A DNA stretch of 64,000 nt from JAGTVG01 sp964543195 (GTDB lineage Bacteria; Bacteroidota; Bacteroidia; Cytophagales; Cyclobacteriaceae): contig CAZIXF010000020.1 in the NCBI GenBank assembly GCA_964543195.1, forward strand, positions 1-64,000, given 5' to 3'. Numbering within the stretch: position 1 is the first letter of the stretch; every line of letters begins with the position of its first letter. The notes under the pieces were generated by a model that was not told the origin of the DNA, did not search any database, and saw only the letters and a list, made by a program, of their open reading frames with translations. The position numbers and the translations under genes are program-made. This document shows positions 1-7,774 of the stretch, piece by piece.

Positions 1-157
1 TTGCGCTTAATCGGCCCTTCGGGCGAAAAATTTATGAATTTTTCGGGTTAATTGGATTTTAACTTATTGGGATTTGAATATTAATCATTTATTGAGATCT
101 AAACATTACACAGTAGTTGCATATTCCAACTGACGAAACTACGTATCAATACTTCAT

Positions 158-1522
158 TTATCCGAAAATCAGGGTCAGAATAATTACGATCATAAAGGAA
201 AAGACCGATATCAGCGACTCCATCACCGTCCAGGATTTCAGGGTCTGTTTTTCATTCATATTCAGGTATTTCCCCACCAGCCAGAAACCACTGTCATTTA
301 CATGGGATAACATGGTGGAACCGCTGGCAATGGCGATCACGATTAATGACTTGGTCATATCGGAATAATCGAGCACTTCCACCACGGGAGCGATCATACC
401 GGCGGCTGTGATCATGGCTACAGTGGCGGATCCCTGAGTCACTCTAACTACGATGGAAATGATATAGGCCAGTATAACAGGCGATATGCTGTATTTGGTG
501 AGCATCATGGCCAGGGATTCTCCCACACCACTATCGACCAGGATCTGCTTGAACACGCCACCTGCCCCCGTTACCAGGATGATCAACCCGGCTGGGGAGA
601 GGGCCGCATTGGCCACCCGCATGATCTGCTCGGCCGTATAACCCCTTTTGAGCCCCATCATATAACCGGCAAGCAGGGTAGCCAGCAACAAAGCCATAAA
701 AGGATGGCCAAGGAACATCAGGGCATCCCATGTAAAAGTGGCTTCCATCCAGTTTTCCTTATATCCCAGCTCGATAAGCGTACGGAGCAGGATCAGGAAA
801 AGTGGTAAAGCGATCAGAAAAAGCACCCACCGGAATGAGGGAAGATCCTTTTCCTCGTCGATAGCTATATCCTTCAGATCGGGATCGATCTCCGGGGGGG
901 GGAGGTCGATACGTTTGGAAATGTATTTGGCAAACACGGGACCTGCTACGATAGCCGTGGGGAATCCGACGATAAAACCGAATATGATGATCCATCCCAG
1001 GGGTACGTCGATGATTTCGGCTACGGCTATCGGCCCGGGAGTGGGTGGGATGAACGCATGGGTTACGGCCAGACCCGCCATCATGGGAATAGCATAAAAC
1101 AACACGGATTTACCCGTTTTACGGGCAAGTGCAAAGGCCATGGGAACCAGAATGATAAACCCTACCTCAAAGAAAACGGGTATGGCGATCAGAAACCCTG
1201 AGGTCATCAGGGCCCATGAAGATTTCTTTTCCCCGAATTTATCCAGCATGGATTTAGCCAGGGACTCCACGCCACCCGTATCCTGCAGGATCTCACCGAA
1301 GATGGCTCCGATTCCCACTACGACAGCAATATATCCCAATACGCCGCCCATTCCTTCCTGGATACTGACCAGTACTTCCTCGAAATCCATTCCGGTAAAC
1401 AGCCCTACCATAACACTCACCAGTATCAGGGAGATGAAAGCATGGATCTTAAATCGTAGGACAAATAGTAGCAGTAACGCCACTGCCGACAAGGTGATAA
1501 AAACCAGTTCAAGTGTAGTCAT
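158..1522 (-). CDS. GntP family sugar-acid:proton symporter
   Basis: Inner-membrane permease of the gluconate:H+ symporter family, which imports gluconate or related sugar acids. The 454-residue protein is hydrophobic along its whole length, with roughly a dozen membrane segments, and has the normal family length. Family landmarks are a FFEVGFIILVP segment near residue 120, a PPTPGP motif near 160, a GAGGVFKQ segment near 315 and HVNDSGFW near 410. The ATG start directly precedes a hydrophobic first helix. It stands alone, 71 bases beyond the end of the divergent-looking upstream space to the nuclease gene, which is also on the minus strand. The substrate cannot be read from sequence. A second GntP member lies at 27663-29015. 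Confidence 0.93.
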   Translation of the reverse strand: MTTLELVFITLSAVALLLLFVLRFKIHAFISLILVSVMVGLFTGMDFEEVLVSIQEGMGGVLGYIAVVVGIGAIFGEILQDTGGVESLAKSMLDKFGEKKSSWALMTSGFLIAIPVFFEVGFIILVPMAFALARKTGKSVLFYAIPMMAGLAVTHAFIPPTPGPIAVAEIIDVPLGWIIIFGFIVGFPTAIVAGPVFAKYISKRIDLPPPEIDPDLKDIAIDEEKDLPSFRWVLFLIALPLFLILLRTLIELGYKENWMEATFTWDALMFLGHPFMALLLATLLAGYMMGLKRGYTAEQIMRVANAALSPAGLIILVTGAGGVFKQILVDSGVGESLAMMLTKYSISPVILAYIISIVVRVTQGSATVAMITAAGMIAPVVEVLDYSDMTKSLIVIAIASGSTMLSHVNDSGFWLVGKYLNMNEKQTLKSWTVMESLISVFSFMIVIILTLIFG

Positions 1523-1593
1523 ATCATAGATTTAAATGCTTTCCACGAATTTATTGAGTCTCAATTTTACCATCGATCCGTCGAGTTACAGGT

Positions 1594-2997
1594 TTAAATT
1601 CCCCTGAATAATTCAAACGTCTCCAGATATTTCGGCACTGTAGTATTCCAGTTGAATTTCTCTTTCACTTCAGTGGCGAATTTTGTGGCACTGTTCACCT
1701 CACCATGCACAAAATAAACATGCTTGGGCGAATCCTGAAAATTCCCGAGCCAGCCGGTCATTTCGGCCCGGTCGGCATGAGCCGAAAATCCTTCAAGCTT
1801 GTCAATATGGCATTTTACAGGAACTTCTATCCCAAACATTTTAATCGTCTCTTCCCCCTCAAGAATTCTTCGCCCCCTGGTACCTTCCGCCTGATAACCT
1901 ATGAATAATACTGTGTCATCGGGTCGTTGCAGGCGATGAAAAAGATGGTGCATGATACGTCCTCCTGTACACATTCCGCTCGATGAAATGATTATGGCGT
2001 TACGTTGAATATCATTGATTGCCATCGATTCATTCTGTGAACGGCGATACTGGAGGTTCTTAAAATCAAAAGCCGATCCGTCATTCAAATGCAGGTTAGA
2101 CTCATCCAGCTTATGATAGTCAAAATGCTTAAGGTATATCTCTGTGACACTGAATGCCATGGGACTGTCAAAATAGACCGGGATATCGGGAGTGCGACCT
2201 GATTCAGAAAGTAATTTCATATAATACAACAAGGTCTGGGTTCTGCCCACAGCAAATGCGGGTATTAGCAGACATCCGCCTCTGGACATGGCCCTGTTAA
2301 TCACATCAGCCAGTTCATCCAGGTGATCTCCCTGTGGATTATCCCGGTCACCATAGGTCGATTCCATGACCAGTATATCGGCATGGTGAAAAGCAGCAGG
2401 CGGATAGAGCAGAATATCTTCGTTCCGGCCGAGGTCACCTGAAAACAGGATCCGTTTTTCCTGGGTGTCCCCGCGCAGTATGATCTCAATCAAGGAAGCA
2501 CCCAGTATATGGCTGGCATTATGGAACCTGATCTCAATTCCATCGAAAAGTTTTATGGTATCGCCGAAATCATAGGACTTGATTAGTGGAAGCACATTTT
2601 CAACATCACGGGTATTATAAAGGGGTTGTGGGTTTTCATGTTTGGAATAACCTTTTTTCCGGGCGAATGCCGCTTCTTCTTCCTGGAGCTTTGCTGAATC
2701 CATCAGCATGATTTGCATCAACTCCTCCGTGGGCCTCGTACAGAGGACCGGACCGGAATAGCCCTGCCTCACAAGCCGTGGCAGATACCCGGTATGGTCG
2801 ATATGAGCATGGGTGATTAAAACAGCATCGATATCGTCGACATCCACGGGAAATTCATCCCAGTTTTTTAACCGGAGCTCTTTTAAGCCCTGAAACAGCC
2901 CACAATCAATAAGGATCTTTTTATTATCGACCTCAAGAAGATGTTTGGAACCGGTTACCGTTCCGGCACCACCTAAGAATTTTATCCTGACATTCAT
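1594..2997 (-). CDS. Metallo-beta-lactamase/beta-CASP RNA-processing exonuclease-like protein
   Basis: Cytoplasmic zinc nuclease of the beta-CASP family (CPSF73/YSH1-like bacterial branch), probably acting on RNA. The HxHxDH zinc motif is at residues 63-68 (THAHIDHTG). It is followed by SGDLGR and ESTYGDR in the metallo-beta-lactamase half. The inserted beta-CASP region carries ISSSGMCTGGR, and the C-terminal motif is GFSAHADR. At 467 residues it has the usual length for the RNA-specific MBL exonucleases of bacteria. It is shorter than RNase J and lacks an obvious extra C-terminal domain. The stop is 71 bases from the GntP start, same strand. RNA rather than DNA as substrate is family inference. 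Confidence 0.9.
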   Translation of the reverse strand: MNVRIKFLGGAGTVTGSKHLLEVDNKKILIDCGLFQGLKELRLKNWDEFPVDVDDIDAVLITHAHIDHTGYLPRLVRQGYSGPVLCTRPTEELMQIMLMDSAKLQEEEAAFARKKGYSKHENPQPLYNTRDVENVLPLIKSYDFGDTIKLFDGIEIRFHNASHILGASLIEIILRGDTQEKRILFSGDLGRNEDILLYPPAAFHHADILVMESTYGDRDNPQGDHLDELADVINRAMSRGGCLLIPAFAVGRTQTLLYYMKLLSESGRTPDIPVYFDSPMAFSVTEIYLKHFDYHKLDESNLHLNDGSAFDFKNLQYRRSQNESMAINDIQRNAIIISSSGMCTGGRIMHHLFHRLQRPDDTVLFIGYQAEGTRGRRILEGEETIKMFGIEVPVKCHIDKLEGFSAHADRAEMTGWLGNFQDSPKHVYFVHGEVNSATKFATEVKEKFNWNTTVPKYLETFELFRGI

Positions 2998-3171
2998 CGA
3001 ATCATATGGAAAAAATAACCGTACGGATTAATTTTTCCCAAAATAATTATTTTCGGTTAAAAGGTAAGAATGTGGCATGGAATTTAATCGGGTCCTTAAA
3101 ATAAAATGCAGGAGGAAATTTAATATGATCCCGGAAAAAGGCCCCGGAAAAGATGATGGAGAAAGTAAGGA

Positions 3172-3306
3172 TTATTCGGCAGAATCTTCCTTCTTCTTAT
3201 CGGATTGGTAGGTATCAATAGCCATCAGCCCGGCCACGAAACCGCCAAGAATACAAACAATCCAGATAAAAAGGTCGGCGCCTGCCCCTATAGGTGCATC
3301 CCACAT
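3172..3306 (-). CDS. Small single-pass membrane protein, 44 aa
   Basis: An open frame of 44 codons starts with ATG at 3306 and ends with TAA at 3172-3174. The peptide starts MWDAPIGAGADLFIW, has one hydrophobic helix (about residues 10-30, LFIWIVCILGGFVAGLMAI) and a charged tail rich in Lys and Glu. The helix-plus-charged-tail layout, with the rest of this gap empty of genes, supports a real small protein. No clear Shine-Dalgarno is visible, which is common in this phylum. The function is unknown; the fold resembles small inner-membrane proteins such as those attached to respiratory or transport complexes, but nothing specific supports that here. Confidence 0.5.
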   Translation of the reverse strand: MWDAPIGAGADLFIWIVCILGGFVAGLMAIDTYQSDKKKEDSAE

Positions 3307-3437
3307 AATGATTAAATTTTATTTATACAAACCAATATTTCTCATTGGCTATTTTAGGGAAACGGTAAAATTAACTTAATTTTAATAATCCTAATAAATT
3401 AAATAAATATTTTCTCCATTTTCCAATATAAGAACCG

Positions 3438-4334
3438 ATGGAATCAGTATTAAAGATCAACGGGCTTTCGAAACGATACGGTGCTGTAAGGGCAGTCCGG
3501 GAACTCAACCTGGAGATCAACAAGGGCCAGGTATATGGGATCCTCGGTCCAAACGGGAGCGGTAAAACTACTACGTTGGGTATGATCCTTGGCATAACCA
3601 ATCCCGACAGGGGTAAATTTTATTGGTTCAATGGGGTTCCACTGTCTGATGCCTTACATCGCATCGGTTCTATTATCGAAACGCCTTCTTTCTATCCCTA
3701 CCTCTCCGGTACAGAAAATTTACGGATTATCTGTGACATAAAAGGTAAAGGGAAAAATGAAATTAATGATGTTTTAATGAAAGTTAACCTGGAAGAACGA
3801 AAAAATCATTCTTATAAAGGTTATTCATTAGGAATGAAACAAAGACTTGCCCTGGCGGCAGCCATGATCGGAAATCCCGAAGTAATGGTGCTTGATGAGC
3901 CGACCAACGGGATGGATCCACAGGGTATAGCCGATATAAGGAATCTTATTGTCGAAATAGCACAAAACGGAACCACCATAATACTGGCCAGTCATCTGCT
4001 GGATGAGGTACAAAGAACGTGTACTCATGTAGCCGTTTTAAATAAAGGCAAGAAAATCTTTGACGGATCGGTAGATGAGATCCTGCATTCGGAAGAATAT
4101 TTTGAGATCTGGTCTGAGGATCCCAACCATCTTCTTACCTTGCTCGAAGAATTCAAAGGGGTCGAGGATCTGCAGAAAGAAAGAGATAAATATATTTTTA
4201 AACTAGCTCCCGGTCCCGATAAGAAAGACCTTCAGAAATACCTGGCCCGGAATGGTGTTTTCCCCACACATTTTGTAACAAGGGGAACCACACTTGAGCG
4301 TAAATTCCTTGATCTTTTGAAAGAAAAAAAATGA
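3438..4334 (+). CDS. ABC transporter ATP-binding protein
   Basis: Nucleotide-binding subunit of an ABC-2 type exporter. Visible motifs are Walker A GPNGSGKTT (near residue 37), Q-loop region with SIIETPSFYPYL, signature YSLGMKQRL (near 130), Walker B VMVLDEPTNGMDP and the switch His in ILASHLLDEV. The 298-residue length with a C-terminal extension of about 80 residues is typical of the CcmA/DrrA-like subfamily. Its last codon overlaps the ATG of the permease gene (ATGA, 4331-4334), so the two are translationally coupled. Exporters of this class move drugs, peptides or lipids or serve in antibiotic self-protection; the cargo is not evident. Confidence 0.94.
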   Translation: MESVLKINGLSKRYGAVRAVRELNLEINKGQVYGILGPNGSGKTTTLGMILGITNPDRGKFYWFNGVPLSDALHRIGSIIETPSFYPYLSGTENLRIICDIKGKGKNEINDVLMKVNLEERKNHSYKGYSLGMKQRLALAAAMIGNPEVMVLDEPTNGMDPQGIADIRNLIVEIAQNGTTIILASHLLDEVQRTCTHVAVLNKGKKIFDGSVDEILHSEEYFEIWSEDPNHLLTLLEEFKGVEDLQKERDKYIFKLAPGPDKKDLQKYLARNGVFPTHFVTRGTTLERKFLDLLKEKK

Positions 4335-5128
4335 TACGGCTTTTAAAAATTGAATACAGAAAAAATTTTCGCTATCCAGCCTTCTGGATCATTCTCGGGC
4401 TTCATTATTTTTTTCTTATTTCCTTCCTGCTCAATATCAATAATTTTTCCGGCAGTTTTAATTACAGTACTTCAGAGATACAGCAACAATTGGATCTCAG
4501 CGATATAAGGATCTTTGAATTCCCGGATCTCTGGCAAAACCTGGCTTATATGGCCGGCTTTTTCAAGATATTACTTGGCATATTCCTGGTGATCGCCGTG
4601 ACCAATGAATTTCAATACAATACCATAAGACTCAACCTGACCAACGGCCTCACCAGGATGCAATTCCTGATCAGCAAATTCCTGCTGGGATTTCTGATCT
4701 CTGTGTTTTCAACGATCATTCTGTTCGGACTTGCATTATTCATTGGCCTGGTTAAAAATCAATCGAACCTGGACGGACCGGTAATGGATCAATCCCAATA
4801 CCTGTTGACTTATTTTATTGAGATCCTGTTTTATCTGATGATGGCCATACTGTTTGGTATCTGGCTGAAACGGACCGGCATTGCGATCTTTATCCTGCTG
4901 ATCTACCCCTTGTTGATCGAACCGCTGATCCGCTGGCAGGTCCCTGATTATATAGATAAGTTTTTTCCGGTCAAGGCCATGGATAATCTGAATGTTTTCC
5001 CCTTTCAGAAATATGTCGGGATGGCGGCTCAGACCAGTATTCCTGTAGACAGTTTGCTTGTGACACTGCTATGGATAGGCCTGATGTTTCTTTTATCGTG
5101 GTGGGTCATGGAGAGAAGAGATCTGTAA
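4331..5128 (+). CDS. ABC-2 type transporter permease
   Basis: Membrane subunit that partners the ATPase encoded immediately upstream. The 265 residues hold about six hydrophobic helices: one near residues 15-35, a pair around 75-135, two more around 155-200 and a final helix near 240-260. Between helix 1 and helix 2 there is a polar loop of about 40 residues. The start ATG overlaps the upstream stop codon by the ATGA pattern. The gene runs convergently into the cyclase gene with 19 bases between the stops and no obvious terminator hairpin there. Confidence 0.88.
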   Translation: MIRLLKIEYRKNFRYPAFWIILGLHYFFLISFLLNINNFSGSFNYSTSEIQQQLDLSDIRIFEFPDLWQNLAYMAGFFKILLGIFLVIAVTNEFQYNTIRLNLTNGLTRMQFLISKFLLGFLISVFSTIILFGLALFIGLVKNQSNLDGPVMDQSQYLLTYFIEILFYLMMAILFGIWLKRTGIAIFILLIYPLLIEPLIRWQVPDYIDKFFPVKAMDNLNVFPFQKYVGMAAQTSIPVDSLLVTLLWIGLMFLLSWWVMERRDL

Positions 5129-5147
5129 AAAGTTTGAATCTGGAAAT

Positions 5148-7466
5148 TCAACGAAGCAATCCCTCATCTTTTAGCCAGGCTTCGAGTTCGTCATGGGTTC
5201 GCTCGAATTTTATTTCTGCCTGCTGAAGGAATGCTTTAAATCTGGGTTCAATACGTATTTTTTTTATCAGGGGATCGTATTTGAAATAGGTTATCAAAAA
5301 GGCCGGATATGTCTCTCTCTTTTCTACCTCTTTCAAGTAGTAAAAAGCACTGTCATATTGATTCCTGAATGCATATATGGCAGCAAGATCATATTGGGCC
5401 AATCCTCGCTGACTTGGAGATCTGTTCAACTCGATTGCTTTACGCCATAGTTTAATCTGTAAATTAAAATATGATTGGGCGAGGTCCTTTTTATCATTTT
5501 CCCAGAATATGTAAGCGATCCGATGATTGCCATTATGTCCAAAATATAGACTGTCCTGTTGGTTCGGATGATTCTGGATTTTCATAAGGTATTCATATGA
5601 CTTTTTTGGATTTCCAACAAAGGAATACCTACTTGCCAGGTATTCAAGTATTCTGAAATCTGAAGAATCCTTTCTAAGTCTCTCTTCAGCCCACTTAATA
5701 CTCTCTTTAATATTTCCCTTCGACCATTCCGTAAAAGCCTGATTCCAAAAATATCCGCTTGTATCATTACTGATTTCAAATGACCGCTGGAAATAATCTC
5801 GGGCTATATTTTCAAATCCTGCTAATAAATAGGCTTGACCCAAAGTATTAAACGTAAATGGTAATAAATAACCTCGATTCAGATCGATTGCTTTATATAA
5901 GTAAGTAAATCCATTAATGTAATCGTTCAACTCCCAGTTATACAGGTTACCAGCCTGATGATAGACCATAGCGTAATTCGGATTTATATCGAGGGCTTTC
6001 TGGTAATCGGACAATGCGTAAGAGAAATTCCCTTTGGCTTTCTGAAAATATAATCCCCTTACATAATATGCTTCGTCCAGACGCGGGTCAAATGAAAGTG
6101 CCTTTTCCGCTAATATCAGTAAACTATCCAGGTAATCTTCTTCAAAGAGGGTTATATTCTGATATTCATCCCAGTATGCCAGGGCCAACCCGGTATAAGC
6201 TCTGGCAAAGGATGAATCATAATCCAATGCTCTTTGATAATTTCTGATTGCCGTTTCCAGCTTGCTGTATTCAAGGCTAACGATTCCCAATCCAACTGGG
6301 TTGATTCCTTCCATCCAGAAATTAATATGAGATTCACGCGCCTGCAGGAAAAAATCATAGGCGGTAAGATCTGAAGTAGAATTCGATTTTATATTTCCCT
6401 TTTCTTTTGGTGTAATTGTTGCATATAATTCGTTTGCCACTTTTTCTGCCACTTCGCGCTGAATGATAAAAATGTCTGTTACATCTACAATTTCCCGATC
6501 ATATTCATCCTGCCAAATATGATTTTCTTCATCTGAAACATAAATCAATTGAATATGTATAACCAGTTGATCTCCTATTTTCTGTCCGGTTCCCTCAAGC
6601 ACATAATTGACATTCAGCTCATCTGCAATCTCCTTGGTGGAAAAGGCAGATTCCCTGTATTTTTCCATGGAACCCCTCGAAATCACTTTCAGATCGGATA
6701 TTTTGGACAGATTATTACGAATCTCCTCTGTCATTCCGTTTAGAAAATATTCATTTCCCTTGTCCGGACTTTCGTTCCAGAAAGGCCGAACAGCTATTGA
6801 TTTTTCCAAAGTCTGGCGATCGGAAACATGCATCGGGGATTTTATCAGATAAAATCCAATAAGTCCGGCTACAATGATCATAATCAGAATACCTCCCACA
6901 ACATAATTCCTTTTCTTTCCATGATTTTTTTCACCTCCTTTTGGAGGAGAATCGGATGCTGCGTAAATATTTGTATCCCGGTAAATTATTTTATGAACTT
7001 TTACTGGTTCATTTACATTTTTTAGTTCCTTTTCACCAATGTATGAGGTTTTAATGGACGTTTTGTTTTTAATTTCACTATAAACTGTCCCGGAAATATA
7101 TATTCCTCCCTGATCGGACATTTCCTGTAAACGGAAAGCAACATTTACCCCATCACCCAGCACATCCCCCTTTTCGAAGACGACATCTGCTTCATGTATT
7201 CCTATCCGTAATGTGATGTTTTCTATCGCGGCTTCCTCCTGGATGGCAATCGCACATTTAACTGCATCAAAGGCTGATGAAAAACTGGCCAGCATTCCAT
7301 CCCCCATTTCTTTTACCAAGATCCCATCGAATTGCCTGATTTTTATTTCATGAATTTTTCGGTTAATCCTTAGGATCTCAAAAGCTTTATTCTCATCCAT
7401 CCCCATCAACCGGGTATATCCGGCTATATCGGTAAACATGATGGCAGCTAATTTCCGGTCGGCCAT
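5148..7466 (-). CDS. Class III adenylate/guanylate cyclase with TolB-like and TPR domains
   Basis: Membrane-anchored nucleotide cyclase. Residues 1-160 form a class III cyclase domain with FTDIAGYTRL (metal Asp13), a second metal Asp in EMGDGM (Asp56) and GDGVNVAFRL, where Asn108 and Arg112 are the expected transition-state residues. One membrane helix follows at about 188-208. Residues about 220-345 resemble the TolB N-terminal-like domain often found in such fusions (SIAVRPFWNES, GMTEEIRNNLSKI). From about 390 to 740 there are TPR units (for example ARAYTGLALAYWDEYQNI and AMVYHQAGNLYNWE). The catalytic residues are intact, so it should be active. The domain order puts the cyclase in the cytoplasm and the TPR part on the far side of the membrane, which implies sensing of an envelope signal. 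Confidence 0.88.
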   Translation of the reverse strand: MADRKLAAIMFTDIAGYTRLMGMDENKAFEILRINRKIHEIKIRQFDGILVKEMGDGMLASFSSAFDAVKCAIAIQEEAAIENITLRIGIHEADVVFEKGDVLGDGVNVAFRLQEMSDQGGIYISGTVYSEIKNKTSIKTSYIGEKELKNVNEPVKVHKIIYRDTNIYAASDSPPKGGEKNHGKKRNYVVGGILIMIIVAGLIGFYLIKSPMHVSDRQTLEKSIAVRPFWNESPDKGNEYFLNGMTEEIRNNLSKISDLKVISRGSMEKYRESAFSTKEIADELNVNYVLEGTGQKIGDQLVIHIQLIYVSDEENHIWQDEYDREIVDVTDIFIIQREVAEKVANELYATITPKEKGNIKSNSTSDLTAYDFFLQARESHINFWMEGINPVGLGIVSLEYSKLETAIRNYQRALDYDSSFARAYTGLALAYWDEYQNITLFEEDYLDSLLILAEKALSFDPRLDEAYYVRGLYFQKAKGNFSYALSDYQKALDINPNYAMVYHQAGNLYNWELNDYINGFTYLYKAIDLNRGYLLPFTFNTLGQAYLLAGFENIARDYFQRSFEISNDTSGYFWNQAFTEWSKGNIKESIKWAEERLRKDSSDFRILEYLASRYSFVGNPKKSYEYLMKIQNHPNQQDSLYFGHNGNHRIAYIFWENDKKDLAQSYFNLQIKLWRKAIELNRSPSQRGLAQYDLAAIYAFRNQYDSAFYYLKEVEKRETYPAFLITYFKYDPLIKKIRIEPRFKAFLQQAEIKFERTHDELEAWLKDEGLLR

Positions 7467-7774
7467 TTATGGGATGATTAAAAAGTAAAATAAAGTTAGA
7501 AAATAAGTTCGGATATATCAAAAAGGTAAATTGTTTTCCAAAAAGATAAAAAATCTGCTTAAACACATATCAAAATTTGATACTACTCATAAAATCTTTT
7601 AATTAAAGGATTCATGAAGGAGTCTTTATCATAGACTATCCAATGTTTATGAAATTGAACAAATCCATGAAATCAGACTTCACTTAAATGCTGACCAATC
7701 ATAAATCAAGAAATCGCCAAATCAACCTGCAGGGTGTGGAATACTGTCGCTTGTGATACATATAACACTGCGGA
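7467..7774. other. Intergenic stretch upstream of the cyclase gene
   Basis: About 300 AT-rich bases between two minus-strand genes. It must carry the promoter of the cyclase gene (near 7466-7530) and the 3' end of the mutS transcript. I see no hairpin followed by a T-run, no convincing open frame and no repeat. Confidence 0.5.

Noticed and set aside
1..157. GCCCTTCGGGC at 15-25 as a possible hairpin
   Set aside because: Only four to five base pairs and no T-run, and it does not explain either flank; the rest of the stretch has no gene.
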